The position numbers were made by a program, and so were the translations under genes. Shown one piece after another: positions 24,043-33,663 of a stretch of DNA of 64,000 nt; position 1 is the stretch's first letter, and the number at the start of each line of letters is the position of its first letter. This stretch comes from Bufo bufo (Eukaryota > Chordata > Amphibia > Anura > Bufonidae). The stretch is from assembly GCF_905171765.1 (NCBI RefSeq), contig NC_053391.1:194504559-194568558 (forward strand), given 5' to 3'. The notes beneath the pieces were generated by a model that was not told where the DNA came from, searched no databases, and worked only from the letters and a program-made list of their open reading frames with translations.

Positions 24043-27000
24043 AATGACAGGCAGAGGAAGAGGCAGGCCATTCCACAGGGGTGGTAGCGGTCGGGAAGGT
24101 GAACCAGGCCGAAGCCTAACTGGGAAATTGGAGAAGGTGCATGCAATTATGTCAAAGGATGCACCAGAGTTGGTTGAGTGGCTCACTCAGCCTTCCACTT
24201 CTGCACCCTCCTCATCCTCTGTTTTAGCACCCTCTTCACTCTCTGCTGTGTGCACCCCCAAAGACACCACCACCACCAACATAGCCTCTCCACTCGAGTC
24301 AGAGGAATTATTTTCCCATCCATTCCCAGACCTTACTGATGCGCAGGAAGGAAGAGGAGGTAGCAACCGCCGCCACCCAGGGGTCTGACAGTACCAAGAT
24401 CAGCCCAAGGAGAGTGGTACCTGCTTTTGCTGCCTACTCCGAGATCTCCAAAGACAGTGGTGGTGAAGGGGAAGATGATGACGTATGTATGGAAGCCACG
24501 TGGGTGCCCACAAGAGAGGAAGAGGATGGGAGTTCAGAGGGAGAGACGAAGCAGCAGGTATGGAGTAGAAGGAGAAAAAGCAGGCATAACTTACGGTGCA
24601 CAGGAGGCAAAAAGCAGACTGCTAATGAATCTGGAACGCGCCATCCACCATGCACGGTCACATCTGGCACTCCAATAACGCTGGCACATGGCTCCACAGT
24701 GTGTTTTTTTTTTTTAACGTGTCTGCTGCTGAAAATAGTGTTGCCATCTGCAGCCTGTGCTCTCAACGCATAAGTCGCGGTAAGCCCAACACTCACCCAG
24801 GGACGACCACCTTAAGAAAGTGCATGGCCTTCCATCACTGAGCCCAGTGGGAGCAACACTGTCAGAACCCACAAAGACACACTCCTGGTGCTCTGCGTCC
24901 TGCCTCTTCTCCTTCTCCTCTCTCCTCCCATTTGTCCTCCACTCCACCTTCCACTGTGCAGTCGTTGCATTAATCTGGCAAAAGGCAGGCTTCCGTGGCC
25001 CAAATGTTCAAGTGTAAAAAGATGGTGACGCCCTATAAGGCTACTTTCACACCTGCGTTAGGTGCGGATCCGTCTGGTATCTGCACAGACGGATCCGCAC
25101 CTATAATGCAAACGCTTAGATCCGTTCAGAACGGATCCGTTTGCATTACCATGAACAAAAAAAAAAATAATTATAATGCAAACGGATCCGTTTTGACTTT
25201 ACATTGAAAGTCAATGGGGGACGGATCCGTTTGAAAATTGAGCCATATTGTGTCAACTTCAAACGGATCCGTCCCCATTGACTTACATTGTAAGTCTGGA
25301 CGGATCCGTTTGCCTCCGCACGGCCAGGCGGACACCCGGATGCTGCAAGCTGCGTTCAGGGGTCCGCCTGCTGAGCGGAGCGGAGGACAAACGGTGCCAA
25401 ACTGATGCATTCTGAGCGGATCCGCATCCACTCAGAATGCATTAGGGCTGGACGGATCCGTTCAGGGCCGCTTGTGAGAGCCTTCAAACGGAACTCACAA
25501 GCGGAGCCCCGAACACTAGTGTGAAAGTAGCCTAACCCTGTTGCCCAACGGCTAACCGCCGGCTTGTCGGAACTGTTAGCCCTCCAACTACTGCCATATA
25601 AACTGGTCGACTCGGAGGCCTTTAGAAAATTTGTGGTCACTGGCACACTGCAATGGAAGGTCCCCGTGAGGAAATATTTCTCCCAGAAGGTTATTCCAGA
25701 GATATATTGCCACGTTCAGCGGCAAGTGAATATATCTCTGGCACACAGTCTCGTTGCCAAGATGCATCTGACCAGGGACACGTGGTCTAGAAAACACGGG
25801 CAGGGAAGGTACATGACTTTTACTACCTACTGGGTGAACCCTCTGATGGCTGTCAAACATGCTACCCGTGGCACCCATGTAGATTTGGTGTTACCAGCAT
25901 GCAGGCCTGCCTGTTCTTCTCCTCCTCCTACTCCATCCTCCATCTCCTCCTCGGCTGACTCCTCATTTTCCACTGCTACCGCCTCTTCTGCTGCACCCCG
26001 CAGCTCCCCAGAACCTATTCGACGTGCCAAGTGAGACGTTGCCATGCTGTGCTGTGGCTGTTGTGTCTGGAAGCCAAGAGCCAGACCGGTCCTGCACTGC
26101 TTTCAGCTCTGCGATCACAGGCCGATCAGTGGCTAACCCCACTCAGTTGGTAAAATGGTGGTAAAGTAACAGTTGGTAAAGTCGTATGCGACAATGGTGC
26201 CAATCTGTTGAGCGTGCTGAAACAGGGCAAAATGACACACGTGCCATGCATGGCACATGTCCTGAACTTAGTCGTGCAGAGATTCGTTGCCAAATACCCT
26301 GGGGTCCTGGACGTCTTGCGGCAGGCCAGGAAAATCTCTGGCCATTTTAGAAGATCTTACACGGCCATGGCTCGCCTTGCTGATGTTTAGCTGCGACACC
26401 ATTTGCCCTTCAGATGTCTGATTTGTGACTGCCCGACGTGCTGAAACTCCACCTTGTATATTCTTGATAGGCTGCTACAGCAAAAACGTGACATTAACGA
26501 CTACCTGTACGAATTCTGCGGCAGGACAGGTTCTGGGGAGCTTGTTTTTTTTTTCACCGCGCCAGTGGCTGCTCATGCAGACTTCTGCGGCCATTTGATG
26601 AGATCACCAAACTAGTCAGTTGCAGCCAGGGCGCCATCAGTGACATTGTACCTTACGCCTTCTTTCTGGGGCATGCATTGCATTGTGTCATTGATCAAAC
26701 CATCGAGTAGCAGGAAGATGAGGAAGTCGCAATGCTGAATGAATTCCCAGGGAGGGCTACTCCATCTGAGACAAGTCATCAGGAGTCTGAAGAGGAGTCA
26801 GAGGAGGATGGTGCCTGGGGGGAGGAGGAGCAAGAAGAGCAGGCTTTAAACTTTTCGGTGATCCCTGGTGTCCGTGGATGGGGGGAGGAGACCAAGGATT
26901 ACATACTCATGGGTGATAAGCCGGAGCCAGGCCGCTCCACCGCTCTAGTGTTTGAAGAGGGACCCCCGTATAAAATGCATAAAGCACAAGGACCAGTACT

Positions 27001-27590
27001 GAGTGCCAACATACTTAAACCCCCGGTACAAACACAAAATGGCAGACATGTTACCAGCATCACAGAGGGCTGGCAGGATGCAGCATTTCCAGGCCTTGCT
27101 GCGAGAGATGCTGCATTCTGCTGTTGCCGGCGCTGGCAGAGGAATTGACACCCACAGAGAAACAGTTGTGAGTACCAGTCCTACAGCGCATGCAAGAAGA
27201 GGGCGATTTGAAGATTTGTTGGTCACTTCGGATATGAGATCATTCTTTCAGCCAACCCATCAACAGCCTCACTCCAGATCCAGCCTGAGGGAACGCCTAG
27301 ACCGACAGGTGTCCAACTACATCGGGTTAACGGCCGCTCTGAGCAAGGAATCCCTTGACTACTGGGTGTGCAGGCTTGACCTGTGGCAAGAACTGGTACA
27401 ATTTGCCATGGATCTCTTGACTTGCCCCTCATCGAGTGTCCTATCCGAATGGACATTCAGCGCAGCAGGGGGGATCGTGACCGATAAGCGCACTTGCCTA
27501 GCTCACGACAGTGTGGACTACATCACATTTCTAAAAATGAATGAGGCATGGATCTCGGAGGAATTCAACATCTGTGACGACCACGTTTAA
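24043..27590 (+). pseudogene. hAT2a transposase, degenerate
   Basis: ATG at 24043 starts MTGRGRGRPFHRGG, the same start as hAT2b. Then come an acidic linker, a damaged BED finger (ICSLCSQRISRGKP, near 24740-24790), a Harbinger insertion at 25039-25532, LLPYKLVDSEAFRKFV, the catalytic D motif HLTRDTWSRKHGQGRY (near 25765-25810), CMAHVLNLVVQRF (near 26250-26290), an acidic tract, and the C-terminal dimerisation block (LTCPSSSVLSEWTFSAAGG, near 27420-27470). There are at least five frame changes and a stop after RLADV near 26390. The catalytic D is kept, but the copy is dead. Length and order match hAT1, but sequence is clearly a separate family. Confidence 0.9.
25039..25532. mobile_element. PIF/Harbinger-like MITE, 3-bp TAA duplication
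   Basis: Perfect 14-bp terminal repeats GGCTACTTTCACAC and its inverse, flanked by TAA at 25036-25038 and 25533-25535. Nine copies of the palindrome CGGATCCG lie inside its 494 bp. Non-coding; splits the hAT2a transposase. Confidence 0.88.
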
Positions 27591-27879
27591 TTAAATTTCC
27601 TCATGCCAGCCTACACATATCTGCCACCACTCAGAACAAAGAATGGTCCCTGTCTTAGGTAAATACAGCGGCATAAAAGGCTTTTTCTGTCCGGTGAATG
27701 CTTAATGTATTGGATGTTTGGGACCTCGGAGGAATTCAACACCTTTGATGACCATGTGTTATCGAATTTCAACTATTATCATTATATATTTTCAAGAGGG
27801 GAGATTTCATTAGCCATGTTTTTAATCCAATTTTGTACTTTTAGTTCTTTTAAACATATGTATTTGACATGTATTTATA

Positions 27880-28470
27880 CTGCCTGCAGTAAAATTGATA
27901 TCCAATGACCATCTAATATACCTCCAGCCACATAATTACTTGATGTTTTCTGTCCGGTGAATGAATAATTTTTGGGGCCTATAGTCCACTGGCCTGCAGT
28001 AAAATTTATATCTATTGACCGTCTAATATATCTCCAGCCAAATAATCACTTAATCTTTTATGTACCGTAAATACATAATTTTTGGGGCCTATAGTCTAAT
28101 GGCCTGCAGTAAAATTGATATCCAATGACCGTCTAATATACCTCCAGCCACATAATCACTTGATCTTTTCTGTACGGTGAATGCCTAATTGTTGGGGCCT
28201 CGGAGGAATACAACATCTGTGATGACCACATGTTATCGAATTTCACCTATTATCATTTGAGGTTTATTTAAGAGAGGGGATTTCGTTAGCCATGTTTTTA
28301 ATCAAATTTAATATTTTTTGTTCTTTTAAAAATATGTATTTGATATGTATTTGTACTAGTCTGCAGTAAAATTGATATCCAATGACCGTCTAATATAGCT
28401 CCAGCCACATAATCACTTGATGTTTTCTGTCCGGTGAATGCCTAATGTTTGGGGCCTGTACTCCCGTGGC
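27880..28470. repeat. About 110-bp direct repeats, 3' side of hAT2a
   Basis: Units contain CCTGCAGTAAAATTGATATC, CTCCAGCCACATAATCACTT and TTTTGGGGCCT. About four to five copies, one displaced by a second copy of the GGAGGAATTCAACA transposase-tail segment (27728-27760 and 28203-28230). Confidence 0.8.
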
Positions 28471-28801
28471 CTAAAATACAATTTTAATAGGCTACAGCAG
28501 GCCACATTTTTGACAGTTTCCCTTTAAGACTCATAAAAATGGCCCATGATTAAAATACATATTTTTTGTGGGAATTTTTGCCATTGATCCCCCTCTGGTA
28601 TGTCTGGTATGTCACTGTCCATGTTGTGGGACGATTTGTGCACTTCTTGTAAGTATTTGGTGGCTGCAATAATGACTTGAAGGTTTTTTAGGTTCGCCTG
28701 CCATTAAAGTGAATGGTGCCCGCCGCGAACTTGCATTCCACGAACATTTGATTGTGTTTGCGAATTGTTCTGGCCGATGTTCGTCCATCACTAGTTGGAG
28801 A

Positions 28802-29190
28802 CACCATACCAAGAGTGACCTTATGACCTCAATGTGCTACCTTACAGGTCTTGTGCAGGTGATACGGCTATGTGCATGGAATCAAGTAACAACATCTTAT
28901 CTACGGTCTTCTGTAGAACTGAATATAAACTTGCTGCATTATAATAATTGTTAGGTCTTGTTCACACAGTGTATTTTATGTGTAATCCACAAAATATGCA
29001 CTCCTCATTTTTGCTTAAAAACAAAAAACAAACAAAACAAACACCATTCTGCTTGATTATTAGGGTGCATTAAAACAACCATAAGTGTTTTGCTGTCTGC
29101 AAATTGCTGATCTGGAAATCATGGATATCATGCATGCTGCATTAAGCTGGGTGCATGATCCGCATGTTGCGGCGAAGTATAGGACATATC
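28802..29190. other. No gene seen
   Basis: AT-rich. A possible MITE terminus GGTCTTGTTCACACAGTG occurs near 28953. No supported feature. Confidence 0.4.
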
Positions 29191-29640
29191 TAGGGTTGAT
29201 ACCTGTGGATCTTTAGGTTCACCAGGTTCGGCCGAACTTCAGGTCAAAGTTTGGGTTCGGGACCCGAACTTGACCCTGAACCATATTGAAGTCAATGAGG
29301 ACCTGAACTTCTCTTTATTATTTTACGTTATAACATGGTTATATTGGGAAATAATAGCATTCTCAAGACAGAATGCAAAACAATATGGCCGTTTAGGGGT
29401 TAAAAAAAACAAAAGCAACTCACCACGTCCACTTGATAGCTCTCCAGCTGCTTCTATCGTCAATGAACAGGACCTGCCAAAGGACCCGCGATGACATCAC
29501 CACATGGAAGAGCGCGGTGACGTCATCATGCACATCGGAGATCCTTTGGCAGGTGCTGCTTAGTGAAGATAGAAGAAGCTGCTATAGCGTGATCAAGTGG
29601 ATGAGGTGAGTTGTTTTTTTTGCCCATTGTATGTATGTCT
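29191..29640. mobile_element. hAT1-type end with inverted repeat
   Basis: TAGGGTTGATACCTG at 29191, TTCGGCCGAAC and GAAGTCAATG blocks match the hAT1 left end. Then an imperfect inverted repeat of roughly 100-110 bp per arm (about 29415-29500 against 29520-29610; CCTGCCAAAGGA pairs with TCCTTTGGCAGG). TGACGTCA lies at 29518-29525. No matching second terminus found. Confidence 0.55.
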
Positions 29641-29644
29641 TTAA

Positions 29645-29814
29645 GGGCTCTTTCACACGAGCGGATGCCGTGCGTGGTATCCTCTGCATGAAAGACAGCC
29701 AAGCCAAGCATTATCAATCATGTTAAGCTCCGTTTCTCTGCTGTTCAGAGCGAGGCTTGGCTGTCTTTCACGCTGCGGATTCCACACACAGCATCAACTC
29801 GTCTGAAAAAGCCC
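29645..29814. mobile_element. PIF/Harbinger-like MITE, 170 bp, TAA duplication
   Basis: Ends GGGCTCTTTCACACGAGC and, inverted, GGGCTTTTTCAGACGAG. TAA at 29642-29644 and 29815-29817. Internal inverted pair GACAGCCAAGCC / GGCTTGGCTGTC. Non-coding. Confidence 0.8.
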
Positions 29815-29817
29815 TAA

Positions 29818-30670
29818 AAGTGTGTGTGTTTTATTTCCATAAATACATTAAGAGACATTTCTCCAGGGTCCATTTTATTAGTGCATTGCCCTCATGAGAC
29901 CTGAGTAACTGTTTGATTTAATGTAAGAGAATAGCGGCATAAAGCCCTAGAGGGGAAGCAAAGCTTTGGATTTGTAAGGACAGTGCTAAGGAAAGAGAAA
30001 AAAATAGCTTCTGTGAGGAATTCAATGCACATGCCCTAAGGTGTTAGGGGAAATAGAGAATGCAACAAGACTATGAATTAGCAGAATTTTCCCCAGAAGC
30101 TTGGATTAAGAAGGATTAGGTACAGTGATAAGTGCATGTTTTCTCAAACTTGATTAAATTCTGCGCTTGCATTTGAAATGATCAGAAATTAGGCAACGCT
30201 GTTTTTCCAATTAAGAGTAATAAGCTCAGGTCACCCCCTACAATGGGTATCTTGGCTTCATAAACATTAAGCTTGTGTCTTTTAATTTATATTACTAATA
30301 ATGCATCTACTATAGTTGCATAGAATTAAAATGCAGAACATGTATTTCAATATTATCGTCAAAAGAACCCCATATTTTCTAAATCAAATTGCTATAAATA
30401 GAGCAAAAAATGCAGTCACAAAAATAGGGGTGGGCGGGGCTGACTGATTCACGTGCATAACAAAACACAAGGTGCATATTAAAATATATAACACTATATA
30501 ACGACTATATAAACTGACTATGGTCTCTGCTGCACTGGTCTCTGCACCTAATTTTAGAGGAGAACAATAAGAAAAAAATATTTTTCATTACACCTCAGGT
30601 CAGACCAGCAATCAGACCCCCAATGTTAATCAGACCTCAGATCAGACCCCCAAACCTTTAGCCATCTATC
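29818..30670. other. No gene seen
   Basis: AT-rich, no convincing frame. From 30590 it grades into CAGACCCCCAAT-type repeats. Confidence 0.5.
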
Positions 30671-30862
30671 AGCCCCCAATGTCAGCTATAAGCCCCCATT
30701 AGCCCCTCATGTCAGCCATAAGCCCCCCATTAGCCCCTCATGTCAGGCATAAGCCCCCCATTAGCCCCTCATGTCAGGCATAAGCCCCCCATTAGCCCCT
30801 CATGTCAGGCATAAGCCCCCCATTAGCCCCTCATGTCAGGCATAAGCCCCCCATTAGCCCCT
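30671..30862. repeat. 30-bp tandem repeat (CCCCTCATGTCAGGCATAAG type)
   Basis: About six near-identical 30-bp units (TTAGCCCCTCATGTCAGGCA then TAAGCCCCCCA), abutting without spacers. The next array has the same period but different sequence. Confidence 0.9.
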
Positions 30863-30869
30863 ACACTGC

Positions 30870-32166
30870 TACATGCATGGGGGGCAGGGGCCACTATTAA
30901 ACGGACGGGTGCTGTGGAGTTCACTGTAAAAGAGGTGGGCACTGTGGAGATAACTGTTAAAGGGGCAAATACTGTGGAGGTGACTGGTAAAGGGGCGAGT
31001 ACTGTGGAGGTCACTGGTAAAGGGGCGGCCACTATGAAGGTCACTCTTAAAGGGGTGGTTAATATTAAAGGGGTGGGCACTGTGGTGGTCACTGTTAAAG
31101 GGGCAGGAACTGTGGAAGTCACTGTTAAAGGGGCAGGCACTGTGAAGATCACTGTTAAAGTGCGGCCACTATTAAAGGGCGGGCACTGTGGAGGTCACTG
31201 TTAAAAAGGGCGGTCACTGTTAAAGGGGCAGGCACTGTGGAGGTCACTGTTAAAGGGGTGGTCACTATTAAAAGGACGGGCACTGTGGAGTTCACTGTTA
31301 AAAGGGCTGTCACTGTTAAAGGGGCGGGCATTGTGAAGGTCACTGTTAAAGGGGCGGTCACTGTTTGAGGGGCAGGCACTGTGGAGGTCTCTGTTAAAGG
31401 GGTGGGCAAGGTGGAAGTCACTGTAAAAGGGGCAGGCACTGTGAAGGTCACTGTTTAAGGGGCAGACACTATGAAGATCATTGTTAAAGCGGTGGTCAAT
31501 GTTAAAGAGGCGGGCACTGTGATGGTCATTGTTAAAGGGGCGGGTACTGTGGAGGTCACTGTTAAAGAAGCAGCCACTATGAAGGTCACTGTTAAAGGGG
31601 CAGACACTGTGTAGGTCACTGTTAAAGGGGCAGGTACCGTGGAAGTCACTGTTAAAGGGGCGGGCACTTTGAAGATCACTGTTGAAGGGACGGTCACTGT
31701 TAAAAGGGTGGGCATTGTGGAGGTCATTGTTAAAGGGGTGGTCAATGCTAATTGGGCGGGCAATGTGGAGTTCAATGTTAAAGGGTCAGGTACTGTGGAA
31801 GTCACTGTTAAAGAGGCAGGCACTGTGAAGATTGCTGTTAAAGGGCAGTCACTGTTAAAGGGGCGGGCATTGTGGAGGTCACTATTAAAGGTTGGGCACT
31901 GTGGAGGTTACTGTTAAAGGGTCGGGCACTGTGTAAGTCACTGTTAAAGGGTCGGGCACTGTGTAAGTCACTGTTAAAGCAGTGGTCAATATTAAAGGGG
32001 TGAGCACTGTGGAGGTCACTGTTAAAGGGGCAGGAACTGGTAAAGGGGCAGGCACTGTGCAGTTCAGTGTTAAAGATGTGGTCACAGTTAAAGGGGCGGG
32101 CACTGTGGAGGTCAATGTTAAAGGAGCGGGCACTGTGGAGGTCACTTTAAAAGGGGTGGATACTGT
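30870..32166. repeat. 30-bp minisatellite (GGGGCGGGCACTGTGGAGGT type)
   Basis: About 43 units of roughly 30 bp, core GGCACTGTGGAGGTCACTGT then TAAAGGGGCG, with point changes and some lost units. The period is a multiple of three, so repeat frames open on both strands (GTVEVTVKGA on plus, TVPAPLTVTS on minus). They have no start context and no domain, so I do not call genes. Confidence 0.93.
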
Positions 32167-32287
32167 TAACCGCCTCCAGACCTCCTAACGCAGTATTGCG
32201 TTCCGGAGGCGGTCGATTAATTCCTCCTTGACGTGCCGGCTCGTCATCTCGCGAGACGCGAGATTTACTGTAAACGCGTGCAAACAG
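32167..32287. mobile_element. Flank of the palindrome, likely terminal part of its carrier element
   Basis: Short GC-rich segment with inverted pair CCGCCTCCAGA / TCCGGAGGCGG and TCTCGCGAGACGCGAGA. Looks like the end of a DNA element that carried the palindrome; from memory this style is common in frog repeats. No counterpart after 33003. Confidence 0.4.
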
Positions 32288-32320
32288 GAGTGTGTCAACT
32301 ATTGACAACTCTTTGCGGTT

Positions 32321-32411
32321 GTCTAAAATCTATTCCATACACCTCCCCTGATAGGGGACGTAACAGGGATTAAACTGATAGGAATAGTACTACTTAACAT
32401 ACCACTTATAT
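32321..32411 (-). pseudogene. U2 snRNA-like segment, left arm (mirror copy)
   Basis: Reverse complement of 32879-32969 through the palindrome, so the two U2-like segments point away from each other. The 3'-half-like part is at 32430-32497. Confidence 0.6.
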
Positions 32412-32878
32412 CTGGTAGCACAGTAAATTGCACGGCGCACGCGCAGTGCCCCAAGTTGGAAGTAAGAGGACCGACCAAGCATCTTTATCCATCTCCCGGT
32501 TCCTAAAATCCTCTGGTGGTCGATCCAAGCAAAAGGGACCACCAGAGGACCAGGTAGCAGGTATATTAGACGCTGTTATCAAAACAGCGTCTAATATACC
32601 TTTCAGGGGTTAAAAAAATCGCATCTACAGCCTGCCAGCGGCGATCATTCGCTGGCAGGCTGTAGATGCGATTTTTTTAACCCCTGAAAGGTATATTAGA
32701 CGCTGTTTTGTTAACAGCGTCTAATATACCTGCTACCTGGTCCTCTGGTGGTCCCTTTTGCTTAGATCGACCACCAGAGGATTTTAGGAACCGGGAGATG
32801 GATAAAGATGCTTGGTCGGTCCTCTTACTTCCAACTTGGGGCACTGCGCGTGCGCCGTGCAATTTACTGTGCTACCAG

Positions 32879-32969
32879 ATATAAGTGGTATGTTAAGTAG
32901 TACTATTCCTATCAGTTTAATCCCTGTTACGTCCCCTATCAGGGGAGGTGTATGGAATAGATTTTAGAC
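32879..32969 (+). pseudogene. U2 snRNA-like segment, right arm
   Basis: Compared with vertebrate U2 from memory, the 5' half is recognisable: AGTAGTA, TATCAGTTTAAT, a TACGTCCCCTATCAGGGGA stem IIa-like hairpin, and a GATTTTAGA stretch at the Sm site position. A less certain 3'-half-like stretch (GGGAGATGGA, GCTTG, GTCC) is at 32793-32860, that is, upstream, so the halves are in swapped order. Not a working U2 gene. Confidence 0.6.
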
Positions 32970-33002
32970 AACCGCAAAGAGTTGTCAATAGTTGACACAC
33001 TC

Positions 33003-33663
33003 ATGACATAAGTTTTATTCCTCTATGCGTCAATCTTGGTGTAGTGATGACTGTGCTCGTGCGCACGTTTGGGAGATTGCAGGCGATGAGGGTTTTTCAA
33101 AGCCTATGGTCGTGCTGAGGTAGTTCAGTGACAGTTAAGTGACCCAGAAAACAATGATTCTGCAGTGTGGGCCCATTGTTGGCCTAGTAGGCTTTAATGA
33201 TCACCTTAGATGATGATCACAAAGAAAATGTATGTTTTTTCTATGCAAAATTATCCAGCCGATCGCTTTTGGTCTGTTCACAATGAAGCAACGACCTTAT
33301 CATCTGGGGTGTGCCAACTTTGCCATTGCCAACACACTCATAGAGGTGGTCGCTTCATTGTGATACGCAAGCCCCTTCACCACAACAAGGTAACGATCAC
33401 GAAGGGGAATTGACACATGTATGTGCCTTTTGTTTTGTTTTTGAAGCCACAGTGCAGCACCAGAGGCCAGAAAAATTAGGCATGTACACATGCCAGAAAA
33501 ATTAGGTATTGTTGTTTTCCAGGCAGAAAGTGCACTAAAACATTGCGGCTTGAACCCTAGTTGGTGGCGGATAAGTCATGCAAGTCATCCGGCATGCAGA
33601 GATAAAATACAGCAGCGTGTGGACCATTTTTAGCCCAAGGCAGCTCATCTCATCAGGCCTTTT
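33003..33663 (-). other. 3' non-coding side of hAT2b, left end unresolved
   Basis: No gene. TAGTGATGACTG near 33042 resembles the hAT2a right terminus, but the next 8 bases do not match a duplication of TTCACTGA at the other end. A short inverted pair (CAATGAAGC / GCTTCATTG, about 33280-33358) and two AAAAATTAGG copies (33470-33505) are present. Confidence 0.45.

Larger units (their letters stand above)
22333..28793 (+). mobile_element. hAT DNA transposon hAT2a, full length, 8-bp target duplication
   Basis: Left end TAGAAATTGCC at 22333, right end (inverted) TAGTGATGGACG at 28793. The identical 8-mer GTTGGAGA flanks it at 22325-22332 and 28794-28801. Size 6.46 kb including younger insertions: an inverted-repeat cassette (22687-22850), a solo LTR (23309-24023) and a Harbinger MITE (25039-25532). 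The broken transposase runs 24043-27590. Subterminal GCGGTTC/GTTCGC repeats are typical of this group. Confidence 0.95.
32288..33002. repeat. 715-bp near-perfect palindrome, 9-nt loop
   Basis: Left arm 32288-32640 and right arm 32650-33002 are each 353 nt, equal length with no net indel. Aligning them by eye I find two mismatches (C/T near 32526 and T/A near 32580). The loop is 32641-32649. Each arm also has its own hairpins: a 41-nt palindrome at 32560-32600 (GGTATATTAGACGCTGTT against AACAGCGTCTAATATACC) and CCTCTGGTGGTC / GACCACCAGAGG at 32510-32548. Mirror-image open frames (32428-32613 plus, 32677-32862 minus) are artefacts of symmetry. Possible fold-back transposon or recent inverted duplication; no target duplication seen. 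Confidence 0.95.

Noticed and set aside
30671..32166. CRISPR-like array of 30-bp repeats
   Set aside because: Units abut with no unique spacers, no cas genes, and the context is eukaryotic.
30823..32188. Repeat proteins GTVEVTVKGA (plus) and TVPAPLTVTS (minus)
   Set aside because: Both strands open only because a 30-bp unit lacks stops; frames drift with unit changes and there is no start context.
32428..32862. Two identical 61-codon frames on opposite strands
   Set aside because: Mirror images created by the palindrome; they overlap the U2-like 3'-half segment, not a protein family.
32321..32969. Functional U2 snRNA genes
   Set aside because: Sequence is divergent, halves appear out of order, and no snRNA promoter elements were recognised.
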